A DNA stretch of 64,000 nt from Fischerella sp. JS2 (GTDB lineage Bacteria; Cyanobacteriota; Cyanobacteriia; Cyanobacteriales; Nostocaceae). The notes beneath the pieces were generated by a model. That model worked only from the letters and a program-made list of their open reading frames with translations, searched no databases and was not told the DNA's origin. Numbering within the stretch: the first letter of the stretch is position 1; each line of letters starts with the position of its first letter. Positions 45,908 through 55,273 of this stretch are shown in pieces. Where the stretch lies: NCBI RefSeq assembly GCF_032393985.1, contig NZ_CP135918.1, forward strand, positions 4,340,001 to 4,404,000, in the 5' to 3' direction. A program made the translations under genes and the position numbers.

Positions 45908-46951
45908 ATGAAGTCAAAACTCTCCCAAAAAATAGAATACCCTCAAATTACTCCTGTACCCGAAGGAGTTCATAGACCTTTCTGGTCAGTAATGATTCCC
46001 ACTTACAATTGCGCTAATTACCTTGCCCAAACTCTTGAGAGTGTTCTGTCCCAAGACCCTGGCCCAGAACACATGCAGATTGAGATTGTGGATGATTGCT
46101 CAACAAAAGATGACCCAGAAGCAGTAGTTAGAGAAATTGGTAAAGGACGAGTATCTTTCTATCGTCAACCTCAAAATGTAGGCGCAATTCGTAACTTTAA
46201 TACGTGTGTTCAGCGTAGTGTAGGTCAGTTTGTCCATATCCTTCATGGTGATGATTTTGTTGCACCGGGTTTTTACTCGTCCTACGCAGAGGTTTTGCAG
46301 TTACACCCAGACGCAACCTTAATAATTAGCCCTTCTATTTCTATTGATGAAAATAATCGTCACATCCATATTGAGTCGCCATTGGCAAATAAAAATGGAG
46401 TCATAATAGACTTTCCAAAAATACAAGCTGTTAAAAATACAATTCATACACCCACTGCGGTTGTACCTCGCAGAGTTTACGAGGAAATTGGTGGTTATTA
46501 TTTGCCACTTAGCCATACTGCTGATTGGGAAATGTTTTTTAGAGCAGGTCTTTATGGTAAGGCGGTTACTTTAGATAGGCAGGTTGCTTATTATCGTGTT
46601 CATTCAGGAAGTGATACAAGCCGTTTAGCACTTACAGGTAAAAATATTTGGGAAGCCAAATATACAGTTGATATGTGTATATATCAATTACCTGAGAAAG
46701 TTCGCGCAGAAATTTTTAAAAACAAATATTCTCATATTGCAGGTTTAGCTCATTACTTCTACTCAGAGTTAGCCAAGAAAGAAATATGGAAAAGTAGTTT
46801 AATTCATGCTGGCTGGAATCTTAAATTATCTCCTAGTAAAAATGCCCTTAAAGTTTATTTAACTGCTGCGGCTAGGTATATATTATATGGAACTTTTAAT
46901 TTTGACAAACAATTACTCAAACTTAAAAAAGATATACCTACTGCGAGCTAG
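45908..46951 (+). CDS. GT2-family glycosyltransferase
   Basis: A 347-residue GT-A enzyme with SVMIPTYNCANYLAQTLESV, EIVDDCSTKDD, an HGDDFV metal-binding segment near residue 114, and HTADWEMFFRAGLYG, where the catalytic-base Asp is expected. No transmembrane segments. It lies 12 bp after the previous transferase. Confidence 0.9.
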   Translation: MKSKLSQKIEYPQITPVPEGVHRPFWSVMIPTYNCANYLAQTLESVLSQDPGPEHMQIEIVDDCSTKDDPEAVVREIGKGRVSFYRQPQNVGAIRNFNTCVQRSVGQFVHILHGDDFVAPGFYSSYAEVLQLHPDATLIISPSISIDENNRHIHIESPLANKNGVIIDFPKIQAVKNTIHTPTAVVPRRVYEEIGGYYLPLSHTADWEMFFRAGLYGKAVTLDRQVAYYRVHSGSDTSRLALTGKNIWEAKYTVDMCIYQLPEKVRAEIFKNKYSHIAGLAHYFYSELAKKEIWKSSLIHAGWNLKLSPSKNALKVYLTAAARYILYGTFNFDKQLLKLKKDIPTAS

Positions 46952-46991
46952 ATAAGTTTAATTTAAATATAGTAACAACTATTCCTAATAT

Positions 46992-48230
46992 ATGAAAGTA
47001 GCTATTATTAGCAAATCTGATAGAAAAGGAGGTGGGGCAAGCAGAGTTGCTGAGGATCTCGCAATTTGGTTAAACGATGTGGGGCATCCAACCGATCATT
47101 TTATTGCCTTTAATTTCCAAGAACCTCTTTCATTCCAATACCGTCTTTACGGAGAAGGTCTTAAATTCAAATTATGTAAAACTATTCATAAAAAAACGAA
47201 TGGATATGGTTTTCGAGAGTTACTGCCTGTTGAGTACTGGTTTAACCTCAACACAATTGTTGATGATTACGATATAGTCCATTTTCATGATTTATATACT
47301 GCTATATCTCCAGTTACTTTAGCTCTAGCTTCTCGACGTAAACCGACATTTTTTACGGTACATGATTGTTCTGCATTTACTGGCGGTTGTCTATACCCAA
47401 TGGGGTGTGAAAAATTTATTAGCTACTGTCACAATTGCCCCCAATTACCTCAAGATGGATGGAAGAATCAACTGTGCGATCGCACACGAGAAGTTCAAGC
47501 AATCAAAAGATGGGTTGCGGGAAAATTTAATATTCGCTATATCTTTCCCAGCCACTGGATGCTTCAGGAGGCTCAAAAAGCTCTCAAGTTTCAATCTTTA
47601 CCTGTGGTCATCCCTAATGGTCTGGATTTAAGTTTTTTCCCGATAGTGAAAAAAGTAGAAGCAAAAATTAGTTTAGGCATTCCAGAAAATCGCCGAGTAG
47701 TTGCAATTTCTGCCCATGTTCTTGATGATCCTCGTAAAGGTGTGAAGTATGCGATCGCAGCACTTCAAAGTATAGGTGATTTATCTCCATTTGTAATAGT
47801 TGTCGGACTTTGTAACGATGAGTTAAAGCACTCACTTAAGGGACTTGAATACAAAGAGATGGGTTATATTTCCGACCCTCACTTATTAGCAAAAGTCTAC
47901 TCAGCAGCAGACGTTATGCTTTTTTGTACCCTTGCTGATAACCTACCACTTACTGTTCTAGAAGCAATGGCTGCATCTACTCCAGTTGTTGGTTTTTCTA
48001 CAGGAGGTGTACCAGAGATCATCCAAAATGGACACAACGGTATTTTGGTTGAACCTACTAATCAGCAAGCCCTAAATCAAGCCTTACGCCAAGTATTATT
48101 GGCTTCTGATTTAGAAGCAATTGGTCAGCAAGCAAGAAGGGATGTTGAAAATAAATTTTCAAGAACTGTTTTTCTGGAAAAGCATCTGCAACTTTATCAG
48201 AATTTTGAGCATTTTTTTGTCGAAAATTGA
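46992..48230 (+). CDS. GT4-family glycosyltransferase
   Basis: A 412-residue GT-B enzyme: N-terminal KSDRKGGGASRVAEDLAIWL, acceptor-side HDLYTAISPV and HDCSAFTGGC, then PNGLDLSFF, and the donor-site VLEAMAASTPVVGFSTGGV near residue 322. The CHNCPQ pattern with two further Cys is common in this WcaC-like subgroup. The donor is unknown. Confidence 0.92.
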   Translation: MKVAIISKSDRKGGGASRVAEDLAIWLNDVGHPTDHFIAFNFQEPLSFQYRLYGEGLKFKLCKTIHKKTNGYGFRELLPVEYWFNLNTIVDDYDIVHFHDLYTAISPVTLALASRRKPTFFTVHDCSAFTGGCLYPMGCEKFISYCHNCPQLPQDGWKNQLCDRTREVQAIKRWVAGKFNIRYIFPSHWMLQEAQKALKFQSLPVVIPNGLDLSFFPIVKKVEAKISLGIPENRRVVAISAHVLDDPRKGVKYAIAALQSIGDLSPFVIVVGLCNDELKHSLKGLEYKEMGYISDPHLLAKVYSAADVMLFCTLADNLPLTVLEAMAASTPVVGFSTGGVPEIIQNGHNGILVEPTNQQALNQALRQVLLASDLEAIGQQARRDVENKFSRTVFLEKHLQLYQNFEHFFVEN

Positions 48231-48325
48231 CCAACAGTTCTTCATCTTAAAAGAACCTGCAATAAATCTATAAGTCAAGCCTTGTATTTTTTGTTGAATC
48301 CTTTAGCAGCATTGGTGAGACTCCC

Positions 48326-50359
48326 ATGAAAAAGATTGTTTACTCCTTTGACGTGTTTGATACATCCATAACCCGGATTTGGGCAAAACCAACTGATCTA
48401 TTCTGGGAATTAGGTGATCAACTCCGACAAGAAAATTTAATTCAAATTTCACCTGAATCTTGGTCTCACCTGAGAATGGAGGCTGAAAGAATTGTCAGAG
48501 AAACAGGGCCTGTTTATGAAGTCAAACTAGACGAAATATATGAACACATCGCTCGTTCCTTAAACTGGTCAACCGATGAAGTCGAAAGAGCAAAACAAAA
48601 AGAAATAGAAATTGAGCTATTGAGTTTGCGTCCAGTACCTACCATCCAAAAGCGCATTCAGTCGCTCTATCAAGCAAATGAACGAGTAATTTATATTTCG
48701 GATATGTATCTGCCGGAAGAAGTTATTCGGAATTTCTTAAAAGAAAACAAAGTGTGGACTCCAGGCAGTACTTTATACGTTTCATCGGAAACAAGAATTA
48801 ATAAAGGAAGTGGTGAGTTATTTAAATACTGTTTAGCACAAGAAGCAGTCAAGCGATCGCAACTGAAACATGTCGGAGATAACCGAGATGCAGATGTAAA
48901 AGTTCCAAAAAAACTTGGTATTCCAGTTGAATTTTTTACTCAGACTCATCTTAATCGTTATGAACAAAAAATTGCTGAAGCAACTCAATTTCCTTTAAAG
49001 TTTAGATCCCTACTTGCTGGTGCAAGTAGGCTGACTCGTTTGCAGTCTCAAGAAACAAGTCCTCATAAAAAAGTTATTTGGGAGACGACAGCAAGTGCGA
49101 TCGCTCCAATGTTGTTCGGTTTCGTTTACTGGTGCTTAGTCGAAGCGCAAAAAAAAGGAATTCAAAGACTATACTTTGTCGCTAGAGATGGGCAGATCTT
49201 ACATAAAATTGCTCAGGTGATCTGTCAAAATTGGGGATTTGCCATCGATTGCCGCTACTTATATGGTTCGCGTCAAGCATGGCATATGCCTGCTACTCAA
49301 GGTATTAGTGAATCTGAATTTGATTGGATTTTGCTTCAGACTGAGGTTCTCACTCAGTTTACATCAATTCGTTCTATCTGTGATCGGGTTCACATATTAC
49401 CAGAACAAATTCAAGATGTACTCAGCCGCTATGGTTTTCCAGCCAAAAAATGGGATCTCAACCTTCAGCAGCACGAACGTAAATTATTGAAGCAGATTTT
49501 TACTGAGAAAGAAGTTACTGAACTGATAATCGCCAATGCTGCTCACTATCGCGAGAAAGCTATTGGCTATTTTCATCAAGAAGGTATAGGTGATGGAGTT
49601 CCTTTTGCTTTAGTAGATGTTGGCTGGAGTGGAAAAACACAATCATCTTTTAGTAATTTATTGAACATCGCTGGTATTTATCCTGAATCTGGCGTTTATG
49701 GTTTTTACTTTGCATTAGAAAACCGGGTTAAACCATTTAAGGATGATAAATTGTTTGCTTATTTTTATGATGTAGAGGAAAAACGTAGCGATCGCTATTT
49801 TCTCTGCAAGTATAGATGCTTGTTTGAACTTTTCATGGCAGCAGATCACGGTAGCACTAAGTGCTACGATTCACATGATAACAAGTATATCCCAGTTCTT
49901 CGTCGGCAAAAAAACGAAGAAGCAATTGCTTGGGGGTTACACGTATTACAAAATGCTGCGGTTGAATTTGCAAAGCAATTTACTACCAATCTGAGCGCGC
50001 AAGAATGTACAACTAATCTTTTAGTTGAGGCGACTGAAATTTTATCACGAGAATTTGTTTTACATCCTTCATATCAGGAAGCAAAAGTATTTGGATCTTT
50101 CCTTATATCTGGGGATATAACTGAAAATTCTTTCTATGAACTAGCACCAATTTACAGTTTAGTTGATTGGTGGCGACTGCTGGTTTCTAGCAAGCATCCG
50201 CATGTAGATGCTTGGTTTCCTGCCTCAGTTGCCAGAGCTAACCCGATTATGGGAAGTGTCCTTGGAGTAAAGATTGTGAACAAAATTCGTCAAATTAGGA
50301 GGAAATTTATCAAGCCGAAGCTCACTAATTCAACAGAACAAATCAGTCAACCTACTTAA
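48326..50359 (+). CDS. HAD-like hydrolase with large C-terminal domain (677 aa)
   Basis: The N-terminal 215 residues form a HAD domain: motif I SFDVFDTS, motif II Ser in VIYISDMYLP, and motif III GDNRDADVKVPKKLGIP. The rest (about 215-677) is a second domain with RLYFVARDGQI, YLYGSRQAWHMPA and LVDVGWSGKTQSS, seen in large HAD proteins of polysaccharide loci. The reaction is not known. It could dephosphorylate a sugar phosphate or lipid intermediate. It lies between GT4 and glf genes. Confidence 0.82.
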   Translation: MKKIVYSFDVFDTSITRIWAKPTDLFWELGDQLRQENLIQISPESWSHLRMEAERIVRETGPVYEVKLDEIYEHIARSLNWSTDEVERAKQKEIEIELLSLRPVPTIQKRIQSLYQANERVIYISDMYLPEEVIRNFLKENKVWTPGSTLYVSSETRINKGSGELFKYCLAQEAVKRSQLKHVGDNRDADVKVPKKLGIPVEFFTQTHLNRYEQKIAEATQFPLKFRSLLAGASRLTRLQSQETSPHKKVIWETTASAIAPMLFGFVYWCLVEAQKKGIQRLYFVARDGQILHKIAQVICQNWGFAIDCRYLYGSRQAWHMPATQGISESEFDWILLQTEVLTQFTSIRSICDRVHILPEQIQDVLSRYGFPAKKWDLNLQQHERKLLKQIFTEKEVTELIIANAAHYREKAIGYFHQEGIGDGVPFALVDVGWSGKTQSSFSNLLNIAGIYPESGVYGFYFALENRVKPFKDDKLFAYFYDVEEKRSDRYFLCKYRCLFELFMAADHGSTKCYDSHDNKYIPVLRRQKNEEAIAWGLHVLQNAAVEFAKQFTTNLSAQECTTNLLVEATEILSREFVLHPSYQEAKVFGSFLISGDITENSFYELAPIYSLVDWWRLLVSSKHPHVDAWFPASVARANPIMGSVLGVKIVNKIRQIRRKFIKPKLTNSTEQISQPT

Positions 50360-50427
50360 ACTCAGCTTTGACTATCGTTTTCTCTAGACATCAATCTACC
50401 CCACCTTAGTTCTTAAGAGCATACAGC

Positions 50428-50817
50428 ATGTACATCAATACAGAGCTGAAACAACAAGGAAATAATTTGAGGTTAGAAACTATTGCACTGAAAGTTTATT
50501 CAGAAGCAAAAAATTGCCAGGGCAATAGTTTAGCACTACTTGCATTGCTACGGTTGCTAGAGGGTTTACATCGAGAAATTCGAGATAGTCTATTTCTGGA
50601 ATCTTTACCAAGCAACCGTCAGGCTCTTTACACCCTTTTGAAAAATATTGAGGAGGAAGGTGGTTGGCCATACATTCATCGTCTGAAATTGCAATCTCTA
50701 CTAGAAAATTTAGCAGAAAACACTTTTACTGAGTTAGAAATTGAAAAAAATACACAATCTTTAGTTGAGTGTGAAAGTTCACAACCTCTTAGTCTCAAGC
50801 AAGGAGAAATTCTGTGA
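50428..50817 (+). CDS. Hypothetical protein coupled to glf (129 aa)
   Basis: A mostly helical 129-residue protein (LALLALLRLLEGLHREI, LESLPSNRQALYTLLKNIEE) with no signal peptide or membrane segment. Its stop overlaps the GTG start of glf by 4 bp, so translation is coupled. I do not recognise a family. The coupling suggests a role with the UDP-galactopyranose mutase or with the preceding HAD-like protein, but this is inference. Confidence 0.75.
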   Translation: MYINTELKQQGNNLRLETIALKVYSEAKNCQGNSLALLALLRLLEGLHREIRDSLFLESLPSNRQALYTLLKNIEEEGGWPYIHRLKLQSLLENLAENTFTELEIEKNTQSLVECESSQPLSLKQGEIL

Positions 50818-51941
50818 AATTTGATTGGTTAATAATAGGGGCTGGATATTCTGCCTGTGTGCTGGCTGAGAGAATTGCCACTCAACTTGCACAAAGAGTG
50901 TTGATTGTCGAACGACGAGATCACATTGGTGGTAATGCCTATGATTACTACAATGAACATGGCATTTTAGTACATAAATACGGCCCCCATATTTTTCACA
51001 CCAAATCTAAAAAAGTTTGGGATTATCTGTCTCAATTTACAGAGTGGAGACATTATTATCACCATGTGCTTGGAGTGTTAGAAGGTAAAAAAGTCCCTAT
51101 CCCTTTTAATCTAAACTCCCTCTATGCTCTTTTCCCACCAAAATATGCAGAAAAGTTGGAAAACTTGCTTCTAGAAAACTTTGGTTTTGGAGTCAAAGTA
51201 CCCATTCTCAAACTACGTGAAAGCGCTAGTGGAGACCTGACTTTCTTAGCTAACTACATCTATGAAAATGTCTTCCTTCGCTACACAATGAAGCAGTGGG
51301 GAGTCAAACCAGAAGAACTTGATCGGGGAGTTACAGGACGTGTTCCAGTCTATATCAGTCGGGATAATCGTTATTTTCAAGACCCCTATCAAGCTATGCC
51401 CAAGCTTGGCTACACTGAGATGTTTCGCCGAATGTTAGCTCATCCCAACATCAAGGTACTTCTCAACACAGATTACCGCGAAATTATCAACGACGTTCAA
51501 TTCAATCGGATAATCTGCACTGGTCCAATTGATACATTCTTTGATTATATGTATGGTGAATTGCCATACCGTAGCATACATTTCGAGTTTCAGACATTAG
51601 ACCAGGAGTGGTATCAAGAAGTTGGAACAGTCAATTACCCCAACGACTACGATATCACCCGCATTACCGAACAGAAATATTTGTCAGGACAAACCTCACC
51701 TAAAACTACCTTGGTGATGGAATATCCTCAAGCTTATATACCTGGAAAAAATGACCCTTATTATCCTATTCTTAACGAAGAAAATCGTGAGCGCCTCGAC
51801 CTTTACCTTAAAGAAGTAGAGAAATTAAACGGAACAGTAATTTTTGCAGGAAGGCTTGCAGATTATAAGTACTACGATATGGATCAAGCGGTGGTACGAG
51901 CGCTAGGTATTTTTGAAAAAGAGATAGCTAATTCAATGTAA
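50814..51941 (+). CDS. glf: UDP-galactopyranose mutase
   Basis: A 375-residue FAD enzyme of normal length. The FAD-binding start is IIGAGYSACVLAERIA, then RRDHIGGNAYD, GPHIFHTKS, RVPVYISRDNRYFQDPYQAM and the C-terminal RLADYKYYDMDQ. It interconverts UDP-galactopyranose and UDP-galactofuranose. It starts with GTG after AAGGAG. The GlfT2-like transferase follows after 143 bp, so donor production and use are genetically linked. Confidence 0.97.
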   Translation: MKFDWLIIGAGYSACVLAERIATQLAQRVLIVERRDHIGGNAYDYYNEHGILVHKYGPHIFHTKSKKVWDYLSQFTEWRHYYHHVLGVLEGKKVPIPFNLNSLYALFPPKYAEKLENLLLENFGFGVKVPILKLRESASGDLTFLANYIYENVFLRYTMKQWGVKPEELDRGVTGRVPVYISRDNRYFQDPYQAMPKLGYTEMFRRMLAHPNIKVLLNTDYREIINDVQFNRIICTGPIDTFFDYMYGELPYRSIHFEFQTLDQEWYQEVGTVNYPNDYDITRITEQKYLSGQTSPKTTLVMEYPQAYIPGKNDPYYPILNEENRERLDLYLKEVEKLNGTVIFAGRLADYKYYDMDQAVVRALGIFEKEIANSM

Positions 51942-52084
51942 AAATAATAAATAATATTCAGATATAGCAAGGTAATAGCCTTCTATTGTCTGAATGAATG
52001 TCTGAAAGTCAAAACTTTATTGTATATAAGTGCTACATCTACCAAAAAAAAGAAATCAAGTAAAAACTCAACAGTAGTAACCAG

Positions 52085-53938
52085 ATGAATGTAATAAGCA
52101 GAATTCGATTTCCTAGTACACTAGAAACCTCTAGCTTGTACATTAAATGTAATGAGAATGCATCCTTAAATTTAAATCCACAAAATGTAGAGGTTGTTCT
52201 CAAAAAAAATGGTGTTTTGTCCTTTAACACTTACTTTAATTCGTTTTATGAAAAGTTCTATACTAAATATACTAATCTTTCCTCGTTGTATTACTTGTTA
52301 AAACTTGAGGGTGATTTTCAAGTATCTCTTTATAGAGAGCATTATCAAAAAGATGGTAGAGAAATAATCTACATTAAAAACTTTAATAGATGTCAACCAT
52401 CAGAACCTGTACAAATATCACTACCAGATTCTTGGCACAGTGAAGATGCAGGCAGAAGTTATCTAGAATTAACATGCTTAAGTGAGCATGGTTTATTCTT
52501 AGGAGGATTGATTGCAACTGAACAACCTAAAATAAGGGAAGTCTCTTTGGGTATTGTTACTTGCACTTTCAAGAAGGAAGCTTATGTAAAAAACACAGTA
52601 AACTCCATTTTAAAAGATGAGTTTTTGCAAGACAATAATTTGAAAATATTTGTTGTTGATAATGGGAAAACACTAAAAAAGGATGAATTAGATCATCCAA
52701 GAGTTGAATTAATTCCTAATAGGAATGTAGGTGGTTCTGGTGGATTTACTCGAGGATTAATCGCAGCTCTTCAGGATAATGCTCATACACACTTTCTGTT
52801 CATGGATGATGATATTGAGATAGATAGCGAATCTATTTACAGATTATTTGCTTTATATGAGTATACACATCATGAATTTGCCGTGGCTAGCAGTATGTTA
52901 GATCTTTATAAAAAGCATATAGTTCATGAAGCAGGAGCACTTTATAGTAAGTACCGAGATGATCAGGGCAAATACCACTTCAATCCATTTACAATTGCCT
53001 CTTTGAAGCACAACTTAAACCTAGAAAATTCTAATTCTATAAATAGTTTACTATTAGATGAAAAACCTGATTATGGAGGATTTTGGTTTTTTGCATTTTC
53101 TAAAAATATTCTTGAAGAAATAGGTTTAATAATGCCTTTTTTCATTAAAGGAGACGATATTGAATTTTGTCTTAGAATTAAAGACAATTTGGGTTTAGTA
53201 GTTTTTCCGGGAATAGCCGTTTGGCATGAACCCTTTTATTCAAAAAATCCATTTTGGGATGCATATTATGGAACCAGAAACAATTTAGTTACACATTCTA
53301 TTCATGGTTCATTGAAGTATACAGATGTTATTAAGTTCGTAACTAAAGGTTTACTACAGTGTATATTCTTCTTTGACTATAATACTGCCAGAATGTTAAT
53401 AGAAGGCTTTGAAGATTACATGAAAGGACCATCGTTTATAGAAAACATCGATCCAGAGGAACTCCATAATAGTATCGTTTCACTTAGCAAAAGCTACAAA
53501 AGTCAAAGTATAAAACCTTATCATCATAATCATTTTAATAATCATCAATTATCGCAAAAATCAGGTAATTCAATTTTAAATAAATTAATCAAGGCCTTCA
53601 CTCTCAATGGTCATCTGCTTCCAGATTTCTTCTTGAGTAAGGATGATGCATTATTGAAGATGGGACTTGGCTATGGTGAGTCATGGACTAAGGCGTTTAC
53701 GAAAAAGCGAATTGTAATTTATAGAGATGGAAATAGTTCTATGTATGAACACGAGATGAATCGGCAAGTAGTTTTTGAACTTCTAATAAGATGGTTCAAA
53801 GTCGTTATAAAGAGTGCTACTAGATGGTCATCTGTAAAAGCAGAATGGAGAAACGCCTTTAATCATCTCACCTCTGTTAATTTCTGGAATAAATATCTCA
53901 AGCTTAATGAACAAGTAGAACAATCTGTACACAGGTAA
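52085..53938 (+). CDS. GlfT2-like galactofuranosyltransferase (617 aa)
   Basis: The plan resembles mycobacterial GlfT2: an N-terminal beta-rich domain (1-150), a GT-A domain with FVVDNG, NVGGSGGFTRG, MDDDIEID (Asp241-243), GGFWFFAF, a GDDIEF acid pair (about 357-358) and WHEPF (His381), and a helical C-terminal domain. GlfT2 uses UDP-galactofuranose to build galactan, and the adjacent glf would supply it. AT-rich codon use distinguishes it from nearby genes. The exact linkage and acceptor cannot be predicted. Confidence 0.88.
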   Translation: MNVISRIRFPSTLETSSLYIKCNENASLNLNPQNVEVVLKKNGVLSFNTYFNSFYEKFYTKYTNLSSLYYLLKLEGDFQVSLYREHYQKDGREIIYIKNFNRCQPSEPVQISLPDSWHSEDAGRSYLELTCLSEHGLFLGGLIATEQPKIREVSLGIVTCTFKKEAYVKNTVNSILKDEFLQDNNLKIFVVDNGKTLKKDELDHPRVELIPNRNVGGSGGFTRGLIAALQDNAHTHFLFMDDDIEIDSESIYRLFALYEYTHHEFAVASSMLDLYKKHIVHEAGALYSKYRDDQGKYHFNPFTIASLKHNLNLENSNSINSLLLDEKPDYGGFWFFAFSKNILEEIGLIMPFFIKGDDIEFCLRIKDNLGLVVFPGIAVWHEPFYSKNPFWDAYYGTRNNLVTHSIHGSLKYTDVIKFVTKGLLQCIFFFDYNTARMLIEGFEDYMKGPSFIENIDPEELHNSIVSLSKSYKSQSIKPYHHNHFNNHQLSQKSGNSILNKLIKAFTLNGHLLPDFFLSKDDALLKMGLGYGESWTKAFTKKRIVIYRDGNSSMYEHEMNRQVVFELLIRWFKVVIKSATRWSSVKAEWRNAFNHLTSVNFWNKYLKLNEQVEQSVHR

Positions 53939-53967
53939 ATGGTAAATATAACTGCAAGGATAAACTC

Positions 53968-55104
53968 ATGCAAGAACTGCAAACTGAGACACTGCAACCA
54001 ATTCAAATGTCCCGGCTTCCTGACAGCCCACTAGTTTCTGTATTAGTTGCCAACTACAACTATGACAGATACATCAGTGAGACTTTAGAAAGTGTCCTTA
54101 GTCAGTCATATCAAAACTTTGAAATCATTGTTTGTGATGATGGTTCCACTGATAACTCCTGTGACGTCATTGCCAACTACGTTCGTAAGGACTCTAGGAT
54201 TAAACTAATCAGCAAACAAAATGGCGGTGTTGCTAGCGCTTTAAATGCAGCCTACCAGAAGAGTCAAGGTCAAATCATTTGCTTACTAGATGCAGATGAT
54301 GTCTGGATGGATAGGAAGTTAGAAAAGGTTGTGGAGGCTTTTAAGTCCGATCCTCAATATGGCTTTGTCATTCACAATGTCATGCAAATTGATGGGCAAG
54401 GAAACTTTCTCAGACCGACTCCTATGTTTAAGCATTTATCTTCGGGGTGGGTTGCACTTCATGCTTTAGAAAATGGTGGTTTTCCGCAAGATGTACCTCC
54501 AGCATCTGCATTAAGTGTGCGGCGAGAAGTCGCTGAATTTATTTTTCCTCTCAATGAAACGTTTCGGCGTAATGCAGATAGTTTAGTCTCCTTTTTAGCA
54601 CCATTTATTACTGTAATTAAATCTATCCCAGAAGCGTTAAGTCAATTTCGCTTTCATGGAGGAAATACAACCAGTCAGGTAAATTTGACAGTAGATACTC
54701 TAGAAAGGGGGCAAAGTGTTGGTGAAGCAATTCACAAAGAACAAAAACAGTTTTTAAGACGTATTTATGGTGAGGTAGTTGCCCAAAGACTAACAAATTT
54801 GAGCTGCAACTTACTATGCTGCCACGATCGCTACTTGATTGCCCGTCTCAAAGGTCTACCAAAGGCACAGACAAAAGAACTTCATCGTCAGCTGGTGAAT
54901 CATCCACAATTTTATACCTGTAATAGCACTCCCCATCAAAAGTGGTTTTTGCAGTGGGGTGAGTATATACCAGATCCTCTTTTTCCCCTTATATTCAAAT
55001 TTGTTTACGGTTCTGGTAGACTTAAACGTTGGGCAAGGAACCTGCTGGCGCGAAGACTCACAACACAATACACACAAGGGCAGTTGTTGATGCAAACAAA
55101 ATAA
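53968..55104 (+). CDS. GT2-family glycosyltransferase
   Basis: A 378-residue GT-A enzyme with SVLVANYNYDRYISETLESV, IVCDDGSTDNS, a DADD metal site near residue 107 (CLLDADDVW) and an FRRNADSL segment at the expected acceptor-base position. There is no membrane anchor. It starts 29 bp after the GlfT2-like gene. Confidence 0.92.
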   Translation: MQELQTETLQPIQMSRLPDSPLVSVLVANYNYDRYISETLESVLSQSYQNFEIIVCDDGSTDNSCDVIANYVRKDSRIKLISKQNGGVASALNAAYQKSQGQIICLLDADDVWMDRKLEKVVEAFKSDPQYGFVIHNVMQIDGQGNFLRPTPMFKHLSSGWVALHALENGGFPQDVPPASALSVRREVAEFIFPLNETFRRNADSLVSFLAPFITVIKSIPEALSQFRFHGGNTTSQVNLTVDTLERGQSVGEAIHKEQKQFLRRIYGEVVAQRLTNLSCNLLCCHDRYLIARLKGLPKAQTKELHRQLVNHPQFYTCNSTPHQKWFLQWGEYIPDPLFPLIFKFVYGSGRLKRWARNLLARRLTTQYTQGQLLMQTK

Positions 55105-55273
55105 CAAACTCTAGCTAGCATTTACTTTGTGTAATGCGAAATACTACAAACGAAACTTTGACATCTTGACAGAAGAAAGTAAATACCAGCCAACCTTTTT
55201 ATATATTTAGTTAGCTAAATGCGATCGCCACAAGCGCAATTTAGCTCAAAGCAGTCGCTCAAGAGGATAAAAG

